Assembly: GCA_001791305.1 (NCBI GenBank)
Contig: MGEI01000005.1
Coordinates: forward strand, 274,783-310,565
From: Candidatus Uhrbacteria bacterium RIFCSPLOWO2_01_FULL_47_17
GTDB lineage: Bacteria; Patescibacteriota; Patescibacteriia; UBA9934; GWF2-40-263
Direction of reading: 5' to 3'
Length of the DNA: 35,783 nt
A program made the translations under genes and the position numbers. Below the pieces are notes generated by a model that was not told the origin of the DNA, ran no database searches, and saw nothing but the letters and a program-made list of their open reading frames with translations. This document shows, piece after piece, positions 17,738 to 24,317 of this stretch. The stretch's first letter is position 1; every line of letters begins with the position of its first letter.

Positions 17738-17767
17738 AATTCCAGATTCCAGACCTGACCCCTTTTT

Positions 17768-18691
17768 TCACGCTGCCTGTTTCGATTTCGCAAAGAAGTA
17801 ACCAACGATGATGAACGTGACAGCTGGGGAGAACCATGTTGGAACGTGAATGCCGAAGCTGTCGACAATCATGACGCCTCCGAGGACGAGAATGGAATAC
17901 ATGGCGCCGTTTTTAAGAAAGATGTATTTTTTGATGCGATCAATATTTCCAATCGTGAACTGACGAACGACGATCGCACCGAGTCCGTTTCCAACCAAAA
18001 TGAGTGGGACGGAAAGGGTAAACGCAAAGGCGCCGAGGACGCCGTCGATGGAGAACGTTGCGTCAATGACTTCGAGAAACATGATCTTTGAAAGATCTGA
18101 CATGCCGAATGATCCGCTTTTGCCGGAGTGCATAAGTAACTCCTCTGCCTTTTCTGCGTTTTGCTTAAACCCATGCGTGATGAAAAACGCGGTTGAACCA
18201 ATGACGGCACCGAATGCCATGACTGGATTTATTTTCATCATGTACCAGACGAGGACGGCAAGGAAAATGGAGACGACGGAGTAAAACCAGATGCCGTTTC
18301 GGAGAAAGAACTTTTCATGTGGAAGTCCAAAGTGCTTGTCTTCGAGGAAGAGCCAGTGAAAAAAGAGAAAGATGAGGAATGTACCACCACCTGCAAGCAA
18401 GATCGGGGCGGATTTTTCAACGGCTTCGAGAACATGCGGATCGCCGCTGAATGTTGCGGTGAACGCTTCAATGGGACCGAGGCCTGGGGTTGCAAACCAA
18501 ACGATGATCCATGGCAAGAGTCCGCGCACCATCACGACCGCAAAGATAATTCCCCAAAACAAAAACCATTTTTTGGCTTTTGCACTCATGGTGTGAAGAA
18601 CTTCGGCGTTGATGATCGCGTTGTCGATCGAAGAGATGGTTTCAAAAAGACACAGACCGGCGACAATAAAGAGGATCGAAAAGATGTCCAT
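17768..18691 (-). CDS. TerC-family / DUF475 integral membrane protein
   Basis: A 307-aa protein with about nine hydrophobic helices and the acidic intramembrane motifs of the TerC/DUF475 family: ETISSIDNAIINAEVL near the N-terminus and EVIDATFSIDGVLGAFA in the middle. The family is linked to metal-ion export and envelope stress; the substrate here is not known. ATG 18691 is chosen because it begins the first membrane helix, whereas the longer frame upstream reads through a GC-rich hairpin. The stop lies directly against the right end of the transposase element, so the original downstream sequence and any terminator may have been displaced. Confidence 0.85.
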   Translation of the reverse strand: MDIFSILFIVAGLCLFETISSIDNAIINAEVLHTMSAKAKKWFLFWGIIFAVVMVRGLLPWIIVWFATPGLGPIEAFTATFSGDPHVLEAVEKSAPILLAGGGTFLIFLFFHWLFLEDKHFGLPHEKFFLRNGIWFYSVVSIFLAVLVWYMMKINPVMAFGAVIGSTAFFITHGFKQNAEKAEELLMHSGKSGSFGMSDLSKIMFLEVIDATFSIDGVLGAFAFTLSVPLILVGNGLGAIVVRQFTIGNIDRIKKYIFLKNGAMYSILVLGGVMIVDSFGIHVPTWFSPAVTFIIVGYFFAKSKQAA

Positions 18692-18702
18692 AATAAATAT
18701 TC

Positions 18703-18750
18703 GTAGGGGCGGGCCCGCCTGGCCGCGAGGCTGGTCACAACCCGCCCACG
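18703..18750. repeat. GC-rich palindromic intergenic repeat, copy A
   Basis: GTAGGGGCGGG at the left pairs with AACCCGCCCAC at the right around a GC-rich loop. It lies in the predicted 5' leader of the TerC gene. A related unit occurs at 20532-20558. Such GC hairpins look like small non-autonomous repeats. Confidence 0.55.
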
Positions 18751-18765
18751 TTTTGTTACGATGCA

Positions 18766-18771
18766 ATTATA
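18766..18771 (-). promoter_or_regulatory. Candidate -10 box for the TerC gene
   Basis: On the minus strand the sequence reads TATAAT, placing transcription start near 18759. The -35 region is weak and overlaps the upstream terminator. The leader would contain the GC-rich repeat. Confidence 0.4.
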
Positions 18772-18777
18772 CAGCAT

Positions 18778-18805
18778 AAAAAAAGATCCGAAATAAATTC
18801 GGATC
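18778..18805 (-). terminator. Terminator of the glycosidase/108-aa operon
   Basis: On the minus strand GATCCGAA pairs with TTCGGATC around a five-base loop, followed by seven T. It lies just past the stop of the 108-aa gene. Confidence 0.9.
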
Positions 18806-18813
18806 AGGCTTTC

Positions 18814-19140
18814 TTAGTTTGCTTCGAGTTGCGCAAGAATATGATCGACTTCCGGACGGAGTCTGTGAATGTCTTGATTGATATCGATCATGGCGCGTTC
18901 AGATGCGCCCGTTTTCAGTGCCCTTGCTGCATCCCCGCAATAACCATGCATACGTTTCAGGATTGGGGGATTTTGCAATGCGGAGAAAGCGAGTGCGACG
19001 GCCGGATGATGTTGTTCGATGTCACGGCAGATATCTTCTGGATTCCGATCTGGTTTCTTGTTTTTTCGGATTGCCCAGAGTGCATCTGCAGCTTCAATGG
19101 AGAGGTTGCGCATGCGCCGCATGATTTCCGAATTCGACAT
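18814..19140 (-). CDS. Small hypothetical protein (108 aa) co-transcribed with the glycosidase-like gene
   Basis: A mostly helical, charged protein starting MSNSEIMRRMRNLSIEAADA. It has no signal peptide, no membrane helix and no motif I recognise. A clear AGGAG lies upstream of ATG 19140. It starts 20 bp after the glycosidase-like gene ends and is followed by a perfect terminator, so the two form an operon. Its function is unknown; a role linked to carbohydrate turnover is inference from position only. Confidence 0.7.
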   Translation of the reverse strand: MSNSEIMRRMRNLSIEAADALWAIRKNKKPDRNPEDICRDIEQHHPAVALAFSALQNPPILKRMHGYCGDAARALKTGASERAMIDINQDIHRLRPEVDHILAQLEAN

Positions 19141-19160
19141 CAGCTCTCCTGGGTTTTGAG

Positions 19161-20252
19161 TTATTTTGGTGCGTGCTCAAATGCATGAACGGTACGCAGA
19201 TAGAGCGTGGCGCTCCAGAGCTGTTCGTGAGCACCGAAACCTTTTCCTGTTGCCGGGTCATACCATTCGCGAAACCCGTTCAGTGCGTTCAGTTTTTCGA
19301 ACTGTTCGCGGGCGAATTCCATTTCACCCATCTTGATGAGGGCGAGGATGCTGAAGCCAACGATGAACGGCCAGACGACCACACCGTCGGTACGTTTGAT
19401 GACTTCTTGCTCTTCTGGACCAAACGGATTGTGCTTGCATTTGATGGTGACGCCATGAGGCGAATCCACCGAGCGAAAGCTTTCGATCACACTTGTGTAA
19501 CGATCACGCGGAACGACGCCGTGAAGCACAGCGAGCGCGCCACCGAGGGGATCAAACTGTTCGCGGTTCGGCGCGTCTTGGTAAGACGTTCCGTTCCAGA
19601 ACTTTTGGTTCACGCGATGCTGCATCCAATGCGCTTTTGGCTTTTGACGCATGAGATCATAGACGCGATACAGAAGGGTGTTGTTCGTGAGGAGCGCACT
19701 TTGAGCAAGCTCAATATGCATGGTGTCACGCCAGTCGCAACCGACGAGAAGACCGTCGGTCATGAGGCTGTGTTCGATGTAATGCATCACACGACTGAGA
19801 ACGCTCAGGTTTTCAGTGATGAGCGTTTGGTCATGAGAAGCAAACGCATATTCGTGCACGGCCACAAGATAGGCCACTTCGGAGTCACGCGTTCCCGGCG
19901 TGAGGTTCCAAAGGTTTCCTGATGCAAATCGACGAAGCATGAACGAAACCTTTCGGTCACGAATGCTTTTCACAATCTTGTCTGTGAGAAACGGGAGGGT
20001 CTTGTCGAGAAAAAGAATAGGAACCTGTCCGTTTTTGCGGACGCGCTTTGTGAGCTCTTGAAGATGCGTTCGAGCGATCGCAAACTCTTTGCGCTCAATG
20101 AGAAGCGGCAAAATCGCGAGCGCAAAATCGCGTGTCCAACATTGGAACCGGTAGCGTGTGGGATCTGCCCATACGCCGTGCGTCCCAATGCAGCGTTCTA
20201 AAATCAGTTCCGCTGCGAGAACTTTCGGGACTTTCGGACTCAAATGCTTCAT
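19161..20252 (-). CDS. Six-hairpin glycosidase-like protein (GH100/amylo-glucosidase-like)
   Basis: A 363-aa cytoplasmic protein resembling (alpha/alpha)6-barrel glycosidases. Supporting segments are WTRDFALAILPLLIERKEF, a pattern shared with neutral/alkaline invertases and glucan debranching enzymes; GLLVGCDWRDTM, with a candidate catalytic Asp; DSEVAYLVAVHEYA; and GFREWYDPATGKGFGAHEQL near the C-terminus, where a second acid may lie. It is shorter than typical GH100 enzymes. ATG 20252 has GAGGT five bases upstream; the longer frame continues into the promoter. The substrate is unknown, with sucrose or an alpha-glucan as the family guess. It is co-transcribed with a 108-aa gene. Confidence 0.7.
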   Translation of the reverse strand: MKHLSPKVPKVLAAELILERCIGTHGVWADPTRYRFQCWTRDFALAILPLLIERKEFAIARTHLQELTKRVRKNGQVPILFLDKTLPFLTDKIVKSIRDRKVSFMLRRFASGNLWNLTPGTRDSEVAYLVAVHEYAFASHDQTLITENLSVLSRVMHYIEHSLMTDGLLVGCDWRDTMHIELAQSALLTNNTLLYRVYDLMRQKPKAHWMQHRVNQKFWNGTSYQDAPNREQFDPLGGALAVLHGVVPRDRYTSVIESFRSVDSPHGVTIKCKHNPFGPEEQEVIKRTDGVVVWPFIVGFSILALIKMGEMEFAREQFEKLNALNGFREWYDPATGKGFGAHEQLWSATLYLRTVHAFEHAPK

Positions 20253-20295
20253 GTTGACCTCTTTGTTGTGGGGAAAAGGAACGTGGGAACACAAA

Positions 20296-20324
20296 AGAGT
20301 ACTGTTTTTTTGGCAGAATGTCAA
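20296..20324 (-). promoter_or_regulatory. Promoter of the glycosidase-like operon
   Basis: On the minus strand TTGACA (20319-20324) and TACTCT (20296-20301) are separated by 17 nt. The leader is about 35-40 nt and carries the SD GAGGT. Confidence 0.75.
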
Positions 20325-20328
20325 TATT

Positions 20329-20358
20329 CAAAAAACATCCGAATTATGATTCGAATGT
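20329..20358 (-). terminator. Terminator of tRNA-Thr
   Basis: On the minus strand ACATTCGAAT pairs with ATTCGGATGT (one wobble) around CATA, followed by a T run. It lies seven bases past the tRNA 3' end. Confidence 0.85.
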
Positions 20359-20364
20359 TTCGTT

Positions 20365-20440
20365 TGGTGGACTCTAGCGGGATCGAACCGCTGACCTTCT
20401 GACTACCAGCCAGACGCTCTACCAGCTGAGCTAAGGGCCC
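20365..20440 (-). tRNA. tRNA-Thr(GGU) with Ala-like acceptor stem
   Basis: A 76-nt cloverleaf with encoded CCA. Anticodon GGU at positions 34-36 lies in loop CTGGTAG. The D stem GCTC/GAGC and T stem AGCGG/CCGCT are perfect. The acceptor stem GGGCCCT/AGAGTCC has a G3:U70 wobble and a C5-A68 mismatch; the discriminator is A73. G1:C72, G2:C71, G3:U70 and A73 are the combination used by bacterial tRNA-Ala. By anticodon it should read ACC and ACU. Confidence 0.92.
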
Positions 20441-20450
20441 GTGTGAGTCG

Positions 20451-20479
20451 AGGATACAGAATTAATTGTTGAAGATCAA
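20451..20479 (-). promoter_or_regulatory. Promoter of tRNA-Thr
   Basis: On the minus strand TTGATC (20474-20479) and TATCCT (20451-20456) are 17 nt apart. Transcription starts a few bases before the tRNA 5' end. It lies back-to-back with the ychF promoter. Confidence 0.7.
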
Positions 20480-20483
20480 TCGC

Positions 20484-20512
20484 TCGACATAAACACGATT
20501 CGTCGTTATACT
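20484..20512 (+). promoter_or_regulatory. Promoter of ychF
   Basis: TCGACA (20484-20489) and TATACT (20507-20512) are separated by 17 nt. The -35 box starts five bases from the divergent tRNA-Thr -35 box. Confidence 0.7.
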
Positions 20513-20531
20513 CTCCGCGATACGATATTCT

Positions 20532-20558
20532 TCGGGCGGGTCTCGACCACGCCCCTAC
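20532..20558. repeat. GC-rich palindromic intergenic repeat, copy B
   Basis: The sequence between TCGGGCGGGT and CGCCCCTAC is the reverse orientation of the unit at 18703-18750 with a shorter loop. It lies in the ychF leader. Confidence 0.5.
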
Positions 20559-20570
20559 AAACAAAAATAT

Positions 20571-21644
20571 ATGTTGCAAGTCGGAATCGTCGGACTTCCG
20601 AATGTCGGAAAGTCCACTCTCTTCAAAACTCTCACCAAAAAACAAGTGGATTGTGCGAACTTTCCCTTTTGTACCATCGAACCAAACGTTGGGATTGTTG
20701 AAGTTCCGGATGAGCGTTTGAAATTACTTGCGGCAAAAGCGACGTCTGAGAAAATCATTCCGACCGCGATCGAGTTTGTGGATATTGCTGGTCTTGTAAA
20801 AGGTGCACATAAAGGAGAGGGTCTCGGCAACAAGTTTCTCTCGAACATCCGTGAAGTAGACATGATTGTTCATGTTGTGCGCGCTTTCGAGAATTCAGAC
20901 GTTCATCACGTAGAAGGAAACATCGACCCGCTTCGTGATGTGGAGACGATTGAGATCGAGCTCGCTATGGCCGATATCGGATCTGTTGAAAAACGTCTCG
21001 CGCTCGTCCAGGGAAAAATGAAAGCAGGGAAGACAAAGGAAATGGAGTATGAAGAAGCCGCACTGAAACGAATCTTCGAGGTTCTCGAGAAGGGACACAT
21101 GGCGAATACAGTCGAGTTGTCCGACGATGAAGAAAAAACACTGAAAGATTTCGCACTTCTCACACGCAAGCCAATCCTTTATGTCGTGAATGTGGATGAG
21201 GCGACGGCAGGAGATCAAAATTGGATTTCACCACTCGGACCTGGTCGTCTCGCACTTCCACTCTCAATCAAAGTGGAATCCGAGATTATGGAAATGCCGG
21301 CAGAAGAGCAAAAAGAATTTCTCGATGCGCTCGGACTCAAACTCTCCGGACTCGATCGCATGATTCAAAAGTGTTATCAGCTTCTCGACCTCATCACGTT
21401 TGTAACGGTCGGGCCAAAAGAATGTCACGCGTGGACTGTGAAGAAAGGCACGAAAGCACCGCAAGCAGCAGGTGTAATTCATACAGACTTCGAGAAGGCA
21501 TTCATCCGTGCAGAAATTATTCCCTGGAAAGATCTCGTGGATCTCGGCGAAGCGGGTGCAAGAGAGAAGGGAAAGCTTCGAGTCGAAGGAAAAGATTATG
21601 CCATCCAAGATGGAGACACATGTCATTTCCGTGTCGGGGTATAA
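20571..21644 (+). CDS. ychF: Redox-regulated ATPase YchF/OLA1
   Basis: A 357-aa OBG-family P-loop protein, close to the usual 363 aa. G1 is GLPNVGKST at residues 8-16, G3 is [14 protein letters not shown], and the G4 position reads NVDE, the NxxE form that gives YchF its ATP preference. A coiled-coil insert and a C-terminal TGS domain (ending [10 protein letters not shown]) follow. YchF binds ribosomes and is linked to oxidative stress and translation control. No strong SD sequence is seen before ATG 20571. It lies upstream of rpsF, as yyaF does near the Bacillus origin, but here a convergent methyltransferase gene is inserted between them. Confidence 0.97.
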   Translation: MLQVGIVGLPNVGKSTLFKTLTKKQVDCANFPFCTIEPNVGIVEVPDERLKLLAAKATSEKIIPTAIEFVDIAGLVKGAHKGEGLGNKFLSNIREVDMIVHVVRAFENSDVHHVEGNIDPLRDVETIEIELAMADIGSVEKRLALVQGKMKAGKTKEMEYEEAALKRIFEVLEKGHMANTVELSDDEEKTLKDFALLTRKPILYVVNVDEATAGDQNWISPLGPGRLALPLSIKVESEIMEMPAEEQKEFLDALGLKLSGLDRMIQKCYQLLDLITFVTVGPKECHAWTVKKGTKAPQAAGVIHTDFEKAFIRAEIIPWKDLVDLGEAGAREKGKLRVEGKDYAIQDGDTCHFRVGV

Positions 21645-21646
21645 AC

Positions 21647-21675
21647 AAAAAAACACGGTTTTACCGTGTTTTTTT
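21647..21675. terminator. Bidirectional terminator between ychF and the methyltransferase gene
   Basis: A run of A then CACGG (21647-21658) pairs with CCGTG then a run of T (21664-21675) around TTTTA. It has T tails on both strands. The loop holds the minus-strand stop codon. Confidence 0.9.
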
Positions 21676-22860
21676 CATACGTACAATTTCCCGCGCGGTC
21701 ATCTGATCCGGTCGCTTGTAGATCCATGTCGCGTCGATCATGAGCCCCGCGTCTTCAATCGCTTTTTTCAATGGAAGCTTGATCACCTCGTTTTTCACAA
21801 CGAACGCGGGAAATGCGATGACGATGGTTCCGTCAGATTTTAATTTTTTTGAGAGTGCTGCAAGCGAATCGCGATACATTTTCATGAGTTCAGCCTTCAG
21901 TGCCTCGAGAGCTGGGCGATCCCATCCGTGTTTTGGTGGACCGAGATATGTTTCGGCGACGATTGCGTCAACTGGTTCCGTGAGCCAAGATCCAATATTT
22001 TTTGCGTCCGACACGCGGAAAAAAATATCATTTTTTTTCGAAATAGGTCCTATGGGTCTTATTCGACTTACATTGGCGTACAGCCAGTCCGTGTTTGTGT
22101 TTGAGTCTTTAATCGCCTTCTCCGAAATATCCGATCCAATAATGTGTTTAAATCCCATGAGCGCCGCTTCCATTGGAATGGTTCCAGATCCGCAGAACGG
22201 ATCAAGGATGGTCGATGAGCTTGGATTTGCGCCAGACAAATTAATCATCATGCGCGCGAGTTTCGGCGGCAACATTCCTGATCGAGAATCTCGGGCGGGG
22301 CGTCCAAAGTCGCGATCAGACCAGGCTTTGAAATCCTGAACGGTCGAAGTGCGGCCGAGAATGATCGACGTCTGCGTCGCGAACATGCAGAACTCTCCAC
22401 CAGACTCGTTCAAGCCATTTGTTTCGACCACGACTGAAGTGAGTGCGTCTTCTTTTGCCATGACGAATCGCACGGGGCGATCTGTTTCTCGAAGTGCATT
22501 TTTGATTTCCCCTCCGAGCGTCTTAAAACTTCGCGCGATGCGCTGAACAGCCTTCGGGTTTCCAAGGTCGTAGGCACTAAATCCAAATGTAATCTTGTTT
22601 TTTCCAGTGGCTTCCGAGGCTTTCCCAACAGTCGCATTCGCGCAGGCACGAGCGTCACTTCCGAGATATTCGTCGAGAATCACACCGATTTTAATCGTAC
22701 CGCCAAGGCGGTTTTGCAGATCTTCGAGGGGCATTTCGACATGCTCGAGAACGAGAACGGTCGAGGACTCGAGGAGAATCTTTGAATTCAAACCCACAAC
22801 GGACAAAATTTCCGCCTTTGCAAGGTCTGGATGTGAACCAAGAATGAAAAACGTTTGCAT
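21661..22860 (-). CDS. THUMP-like/Trm11-family RNA (guanine-N2) methyltransferase
   Basis: A 399-aa protein. The N-terminal 150 residues resemble the THUMP-containing half of Trm11/Trm-G10 enzymes. GMLPPKLARMMINL is a family hallmark. The SAM-binding motif I is DPFCGSGT at 220-227. The catalytic motif IV position reads AETYLGPP (302-309) instead of DPPY or NPPY. Family members methylate guanosine in tRNA, with position 10 or nearby as typical targets; the target here is inferred. ATG 22860 is chosen because the upstream TTG (22872) lies inside the -10 box. The transcript is then almost leaderless. Confidence 0.85.
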   Translation of the reverse strand: MQTFFILGSHPDLAKAEILSVVGLNSKILLESSTVLVLEHVEMPLEDLQNRLGGTIKIGVILDEYLGSDARACANATVGKASEATGKNKITFGFSAYDLGNPKAVQRIARSFKTLGGEIKNALRETDRPVRFVMAKEDALTSVVVETNGLNESGGEFCMFATQTSIILGRTSTVQDFKAWSDRDFGRPARDSRSGMLPPKLARMMINLSGANPSSSTILDPFCGSGTIPMEAALMGFKHIIGSDISEKAIKDSNTNTDWLYANVSRIRPIGPISKKNDIFFRVSDAKNIGSWLTEPVDAIVAETYLGPPKHGWDRPALEALKAELMKMYRDSLAALSKKLKSDGTIVIAFPAFVVKNEVIKLPLKKAIEDAGLMIDATWIYKRPDQMTAREIVRMKKTR

Positions 22861-22870
22861 ATCGTGACTC

Positions 22871-22899
22871 AATGTACGCGATCATTGACATTTTGTCGA
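22871..22899 (-). promoter_or_regulatory. Promoter of the methyltransferase gene
   Basis: On the minus strand TCGACA (22894-22899) and TACATT (22871-22876) are 17 nt apart. Predicted initiation near 22864 leaves about four leader bases before ATG 22860. Confidence 0.65.
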
Positions 22900-22915
22900 T
22901 TTAACCCCACATTTC

Positions 22916-22944
22916 TTGACGTTTTTTAGTGATTCCGCTACACT
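22916..22944 (+). promoter_or_regulatory. Promoter of the rpsF operon
   Basis: TTGACG (22916-22921) and TACACT (22939-22944) are 17 nt apart. Initiation near 22951 produces a structured leader of about 68 nt before rpsF. Confidence 0.75.
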
Positions 22945-22960
22945 CCGGCCATAATTCTTA

Positions 22961-23010
22961 TCTGTCCACGACCTGAAGAAGGTCGCCACGACGCTTGCGT
23001 CGCGGCCAGA
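22961..23010 (+). promoter_or_regulatory. Structured rpsF leader, possible S6:S18 autoregulatory RNA
   Basis: TCTGTCC (22961-22967) can pair with GGCCAGA (23004-23010) to close a junction. Inside it are hairpin CGACC/GGTCG (loop TGAAGAA) and hairpin CGACG/CGTCG (loop CTTG); the latter can be extended by GCC/GGC. The rpsF leader is a known site of S6:S18 autoregulation in many bacteria. The match to that motif is not verified. Confidence 0.4.
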
Positions 23011-23018
23011 CGAAACCT

Positions 23019-23525
23019 ATGAACAAGTACGAACTTTTGTATATTGTGGGATCACAATATACGGAGACAGAGGTTGGAGAAATCCAAAAAAAGATTGCAG
23101 CACAGTTGGAAAAGCTCGGTGCGAACATTCTTCGCAATGAGATGATTGGCAAGATTCGTCTTGCGTACATCATTAAAAAGACCCGTCATGGATCTTATGT
23201 GCTCGTCCATTTTGATGCAGATCCAGCCGTGATCAAGGATTTTAATCGTTCCATGGAATTGAACGAAGAAGTTTTGCGCCACACTTTGCTCACACGTGAG
23301 CCAGGGGCTGAGAACAAGAAGTTCGAGATCGTTGCATACGTTCCACCTCTTACAGATGAAGGAAAGCGCGTTGAACAAAAGCCAGCGCTTGTGCGTGAAA
23401 AGCCAGCACATGTTGAATCTGCTACAGCGGCTCCAATGGTTGCTGCAGAAGCAAACATGAGTATGGAAGAGCTCGATAAAAAGCTCGATGAAATCTTGGA
23501 AGATGACCTGTCAGAAAAAGTTTAG
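23019..23525 (+). CDS. rpsF: 30S ribosomal protein bS6 with C-terminal extension
   Basis: 168 aa. The N-terminal 100 residues are the S6 fold (MNKYELLYIVGSQYTETEVG, then IRLAYIIKKTRHGSYVLVHF). An extra tail of about 65 residues ends in an acidic helix (MSMEELDKKLDEILEDDL). S6 binds S18 on the platform of the small subunit. ATG 23019 begins the conserved N-terminus; the upstream frame runs through the leader hairpin. It is first of the rpsF-ssb-rpsR operon; ssb follows after 33 bp. Confidence 0.96.
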   Translation: MNKYELLYIVGSQYTETEVGEIQKKIAAQLEKLGANILRNEMIGKIRLAYIIKKTRHGSYVLVHFDADPAVIKDFNRSMELNEEVLRHTLLTREPGAENKKFEIVAYVPPLTDEGKRVEQKPALVREKPAHVESATAAPMVAAEANMSMEELDKKLDEILEDDLSEKV

Positions 23526-23558
23526 TGAGACGCACGCTTAACATAATCCAACTCTCTT

Positions 23559-24026
23559 ATGTACTCATTGAATCGAGCAACACTTATCGGAAACCTTACA
23601 CGTGATCCTGAAACGCGTCAGACCCCAGGCGGACAAGCTGTCTGTTCATTCTCTATTGCAACAAACCGCGCATGGACAGGGAATGATGGAGTCAAACAAG
23701 ACGCAACCGAATTTCATAATATTGTCGCATGGGGAAAGCTTGCAGATATTTGCGGACAATATTTGAACAAAGGAAAAAAGATTTATGTGGAAGGGCGATT
23801 GCAAACACGAGATTGGGAAGGCCAAGACGGCGTGAAGCGATACCGTACCGAAATTGTTGCAGAAAACATGATCATGCTTGATAACAAAGGTGGTGCTGGC
23901 TCTGGAGGATCTGCGTTCAGCACTCCATCGAGTGCGGGAGCATTCACTCCACCACAACCAAAGATGCAAGATGATCCATCCGTAAATGCTGACCAAGAGA
24001 TTCGTATGGAAGAGATTCCATTCTAA
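23559..24026 (+). CDS. ssb: Single-stranded DNA-binding protein
   Basis: 155 aa. An N-terminal OB fold (MYSLNRATLIGNLTRDPETR ... FHNIVAWGKLADICGQYLNKGKKIYVEGRL, shown in part) covers about 1-110. A Gly/Pro/Ser-rich linker follows, and the C-terminal tip is MEEIPF, the site that recruits repair and replication partners (DDDIPF in E. coli). It sits between rpsF and rpsR, the standard bacterial arrangement, and is probably co-regulated with the two ribosomal proteins. Confidence 0.97.
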   Translation: MYSLNRATLIGNLTRDPETRQTPGGQAVCSFSIATNRAWTGNDGVKQDATEFHNIVAWGKLADICGQYLNKGKKIYVEGRLQTRDWEGQDGVKRYRTEIVAENMIMLDNKGGAGSGGSAFSTPSSAGAFTPPQPKMQDDPSVNADQEIRMEEIPF

Positions 24027-24031
24027 AATAT

Positions 24032-24277
24032 ATGATGAATAACAATCAAAACTCAAAGCCTGTTGTGGCTGGGGCAAAAAAGCAATGCTATTTTTGCTAC
24101 AACAACATTGATGATGTCGATTACAAAGAATTGAACGTCATGAAGCGTTTTCTTTCGTCTTTTGCAAAGATCGTTCCACGCAAGCGCTCTGGTGTTTGCC
24201 AAAGCCATCAACGCAAATTGTCGAACGCGATTAAACGCGCTCGTATCATGGCGCTGGTCCCATTCGTACAACAATAA
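24032..24277 (+). CDS. rpsR: 30S ribosomal protein bS18, zinc-ribbon form
   Basis: 81 aa. Core S18 segments KRFLSSFAKIVPRKRSGVC and LSNAIKRARIMALVPFV are present. Cysteines in QCYFC and the CQSH segment form a CxxC plus CxxH set, the C+ zinc-binding version. ATG 24032 or ATG 24035 could start it, five to eight bases after the ssb stop. No rplI (bL9) follows, unlike in most bacteria. Confidence 0.96.
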   Translation: MMNNNQNSKPVVAGAKKQCYFCYNNIDDVDYKELNVMKRFLSSFAKIVPRKRSGVCQSHQRKLSNAIKRARIMALVPFVQQ

Positions 24278-24285
24278 ACGCAAGC

Positions 24286-24315
24286 GACGAGGCTCATCGC
24301 CTCGTCTTTGTTTTT
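24286..24315 (+). terminator. Terminator or attenuator between rpsR and epmA-like gene
   Basis: GACGAGG (24286-24292) pairs with CCTCGTC (24300-24306) around CTCATCG, followed by TTTGTTTTT. The T run ends two bases before the start codon of the next gene, so the hairpin occupies the place of its ribosome-binding site. Confidence 0.8.
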
Positions 24316-24317
24316 CT

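Larger units (their letters stand above)
16804..17766 (+). mobile_element. Y1-transposase (RayT/IS200-like) element with 31-bp perfect inverted ends
   Basis: The left end (16804-16834) begins AAAAGGGGTCAGGTCTGGAA and the right end (17736-17766) is its exact 31-bp reverse complement. Each end contains a TCTGGAA direct duplication. Between them lies a single Y1 transposase gene. The right end overlaps the transposase stop codon by two bases and finishes two bases before the stop codon of the convergent TerC gene. Classical IS200 elements lack such long inverted ends. REP-associated transposases are flanked by palindromic sequences, which fits better. Confidence 0.85.
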
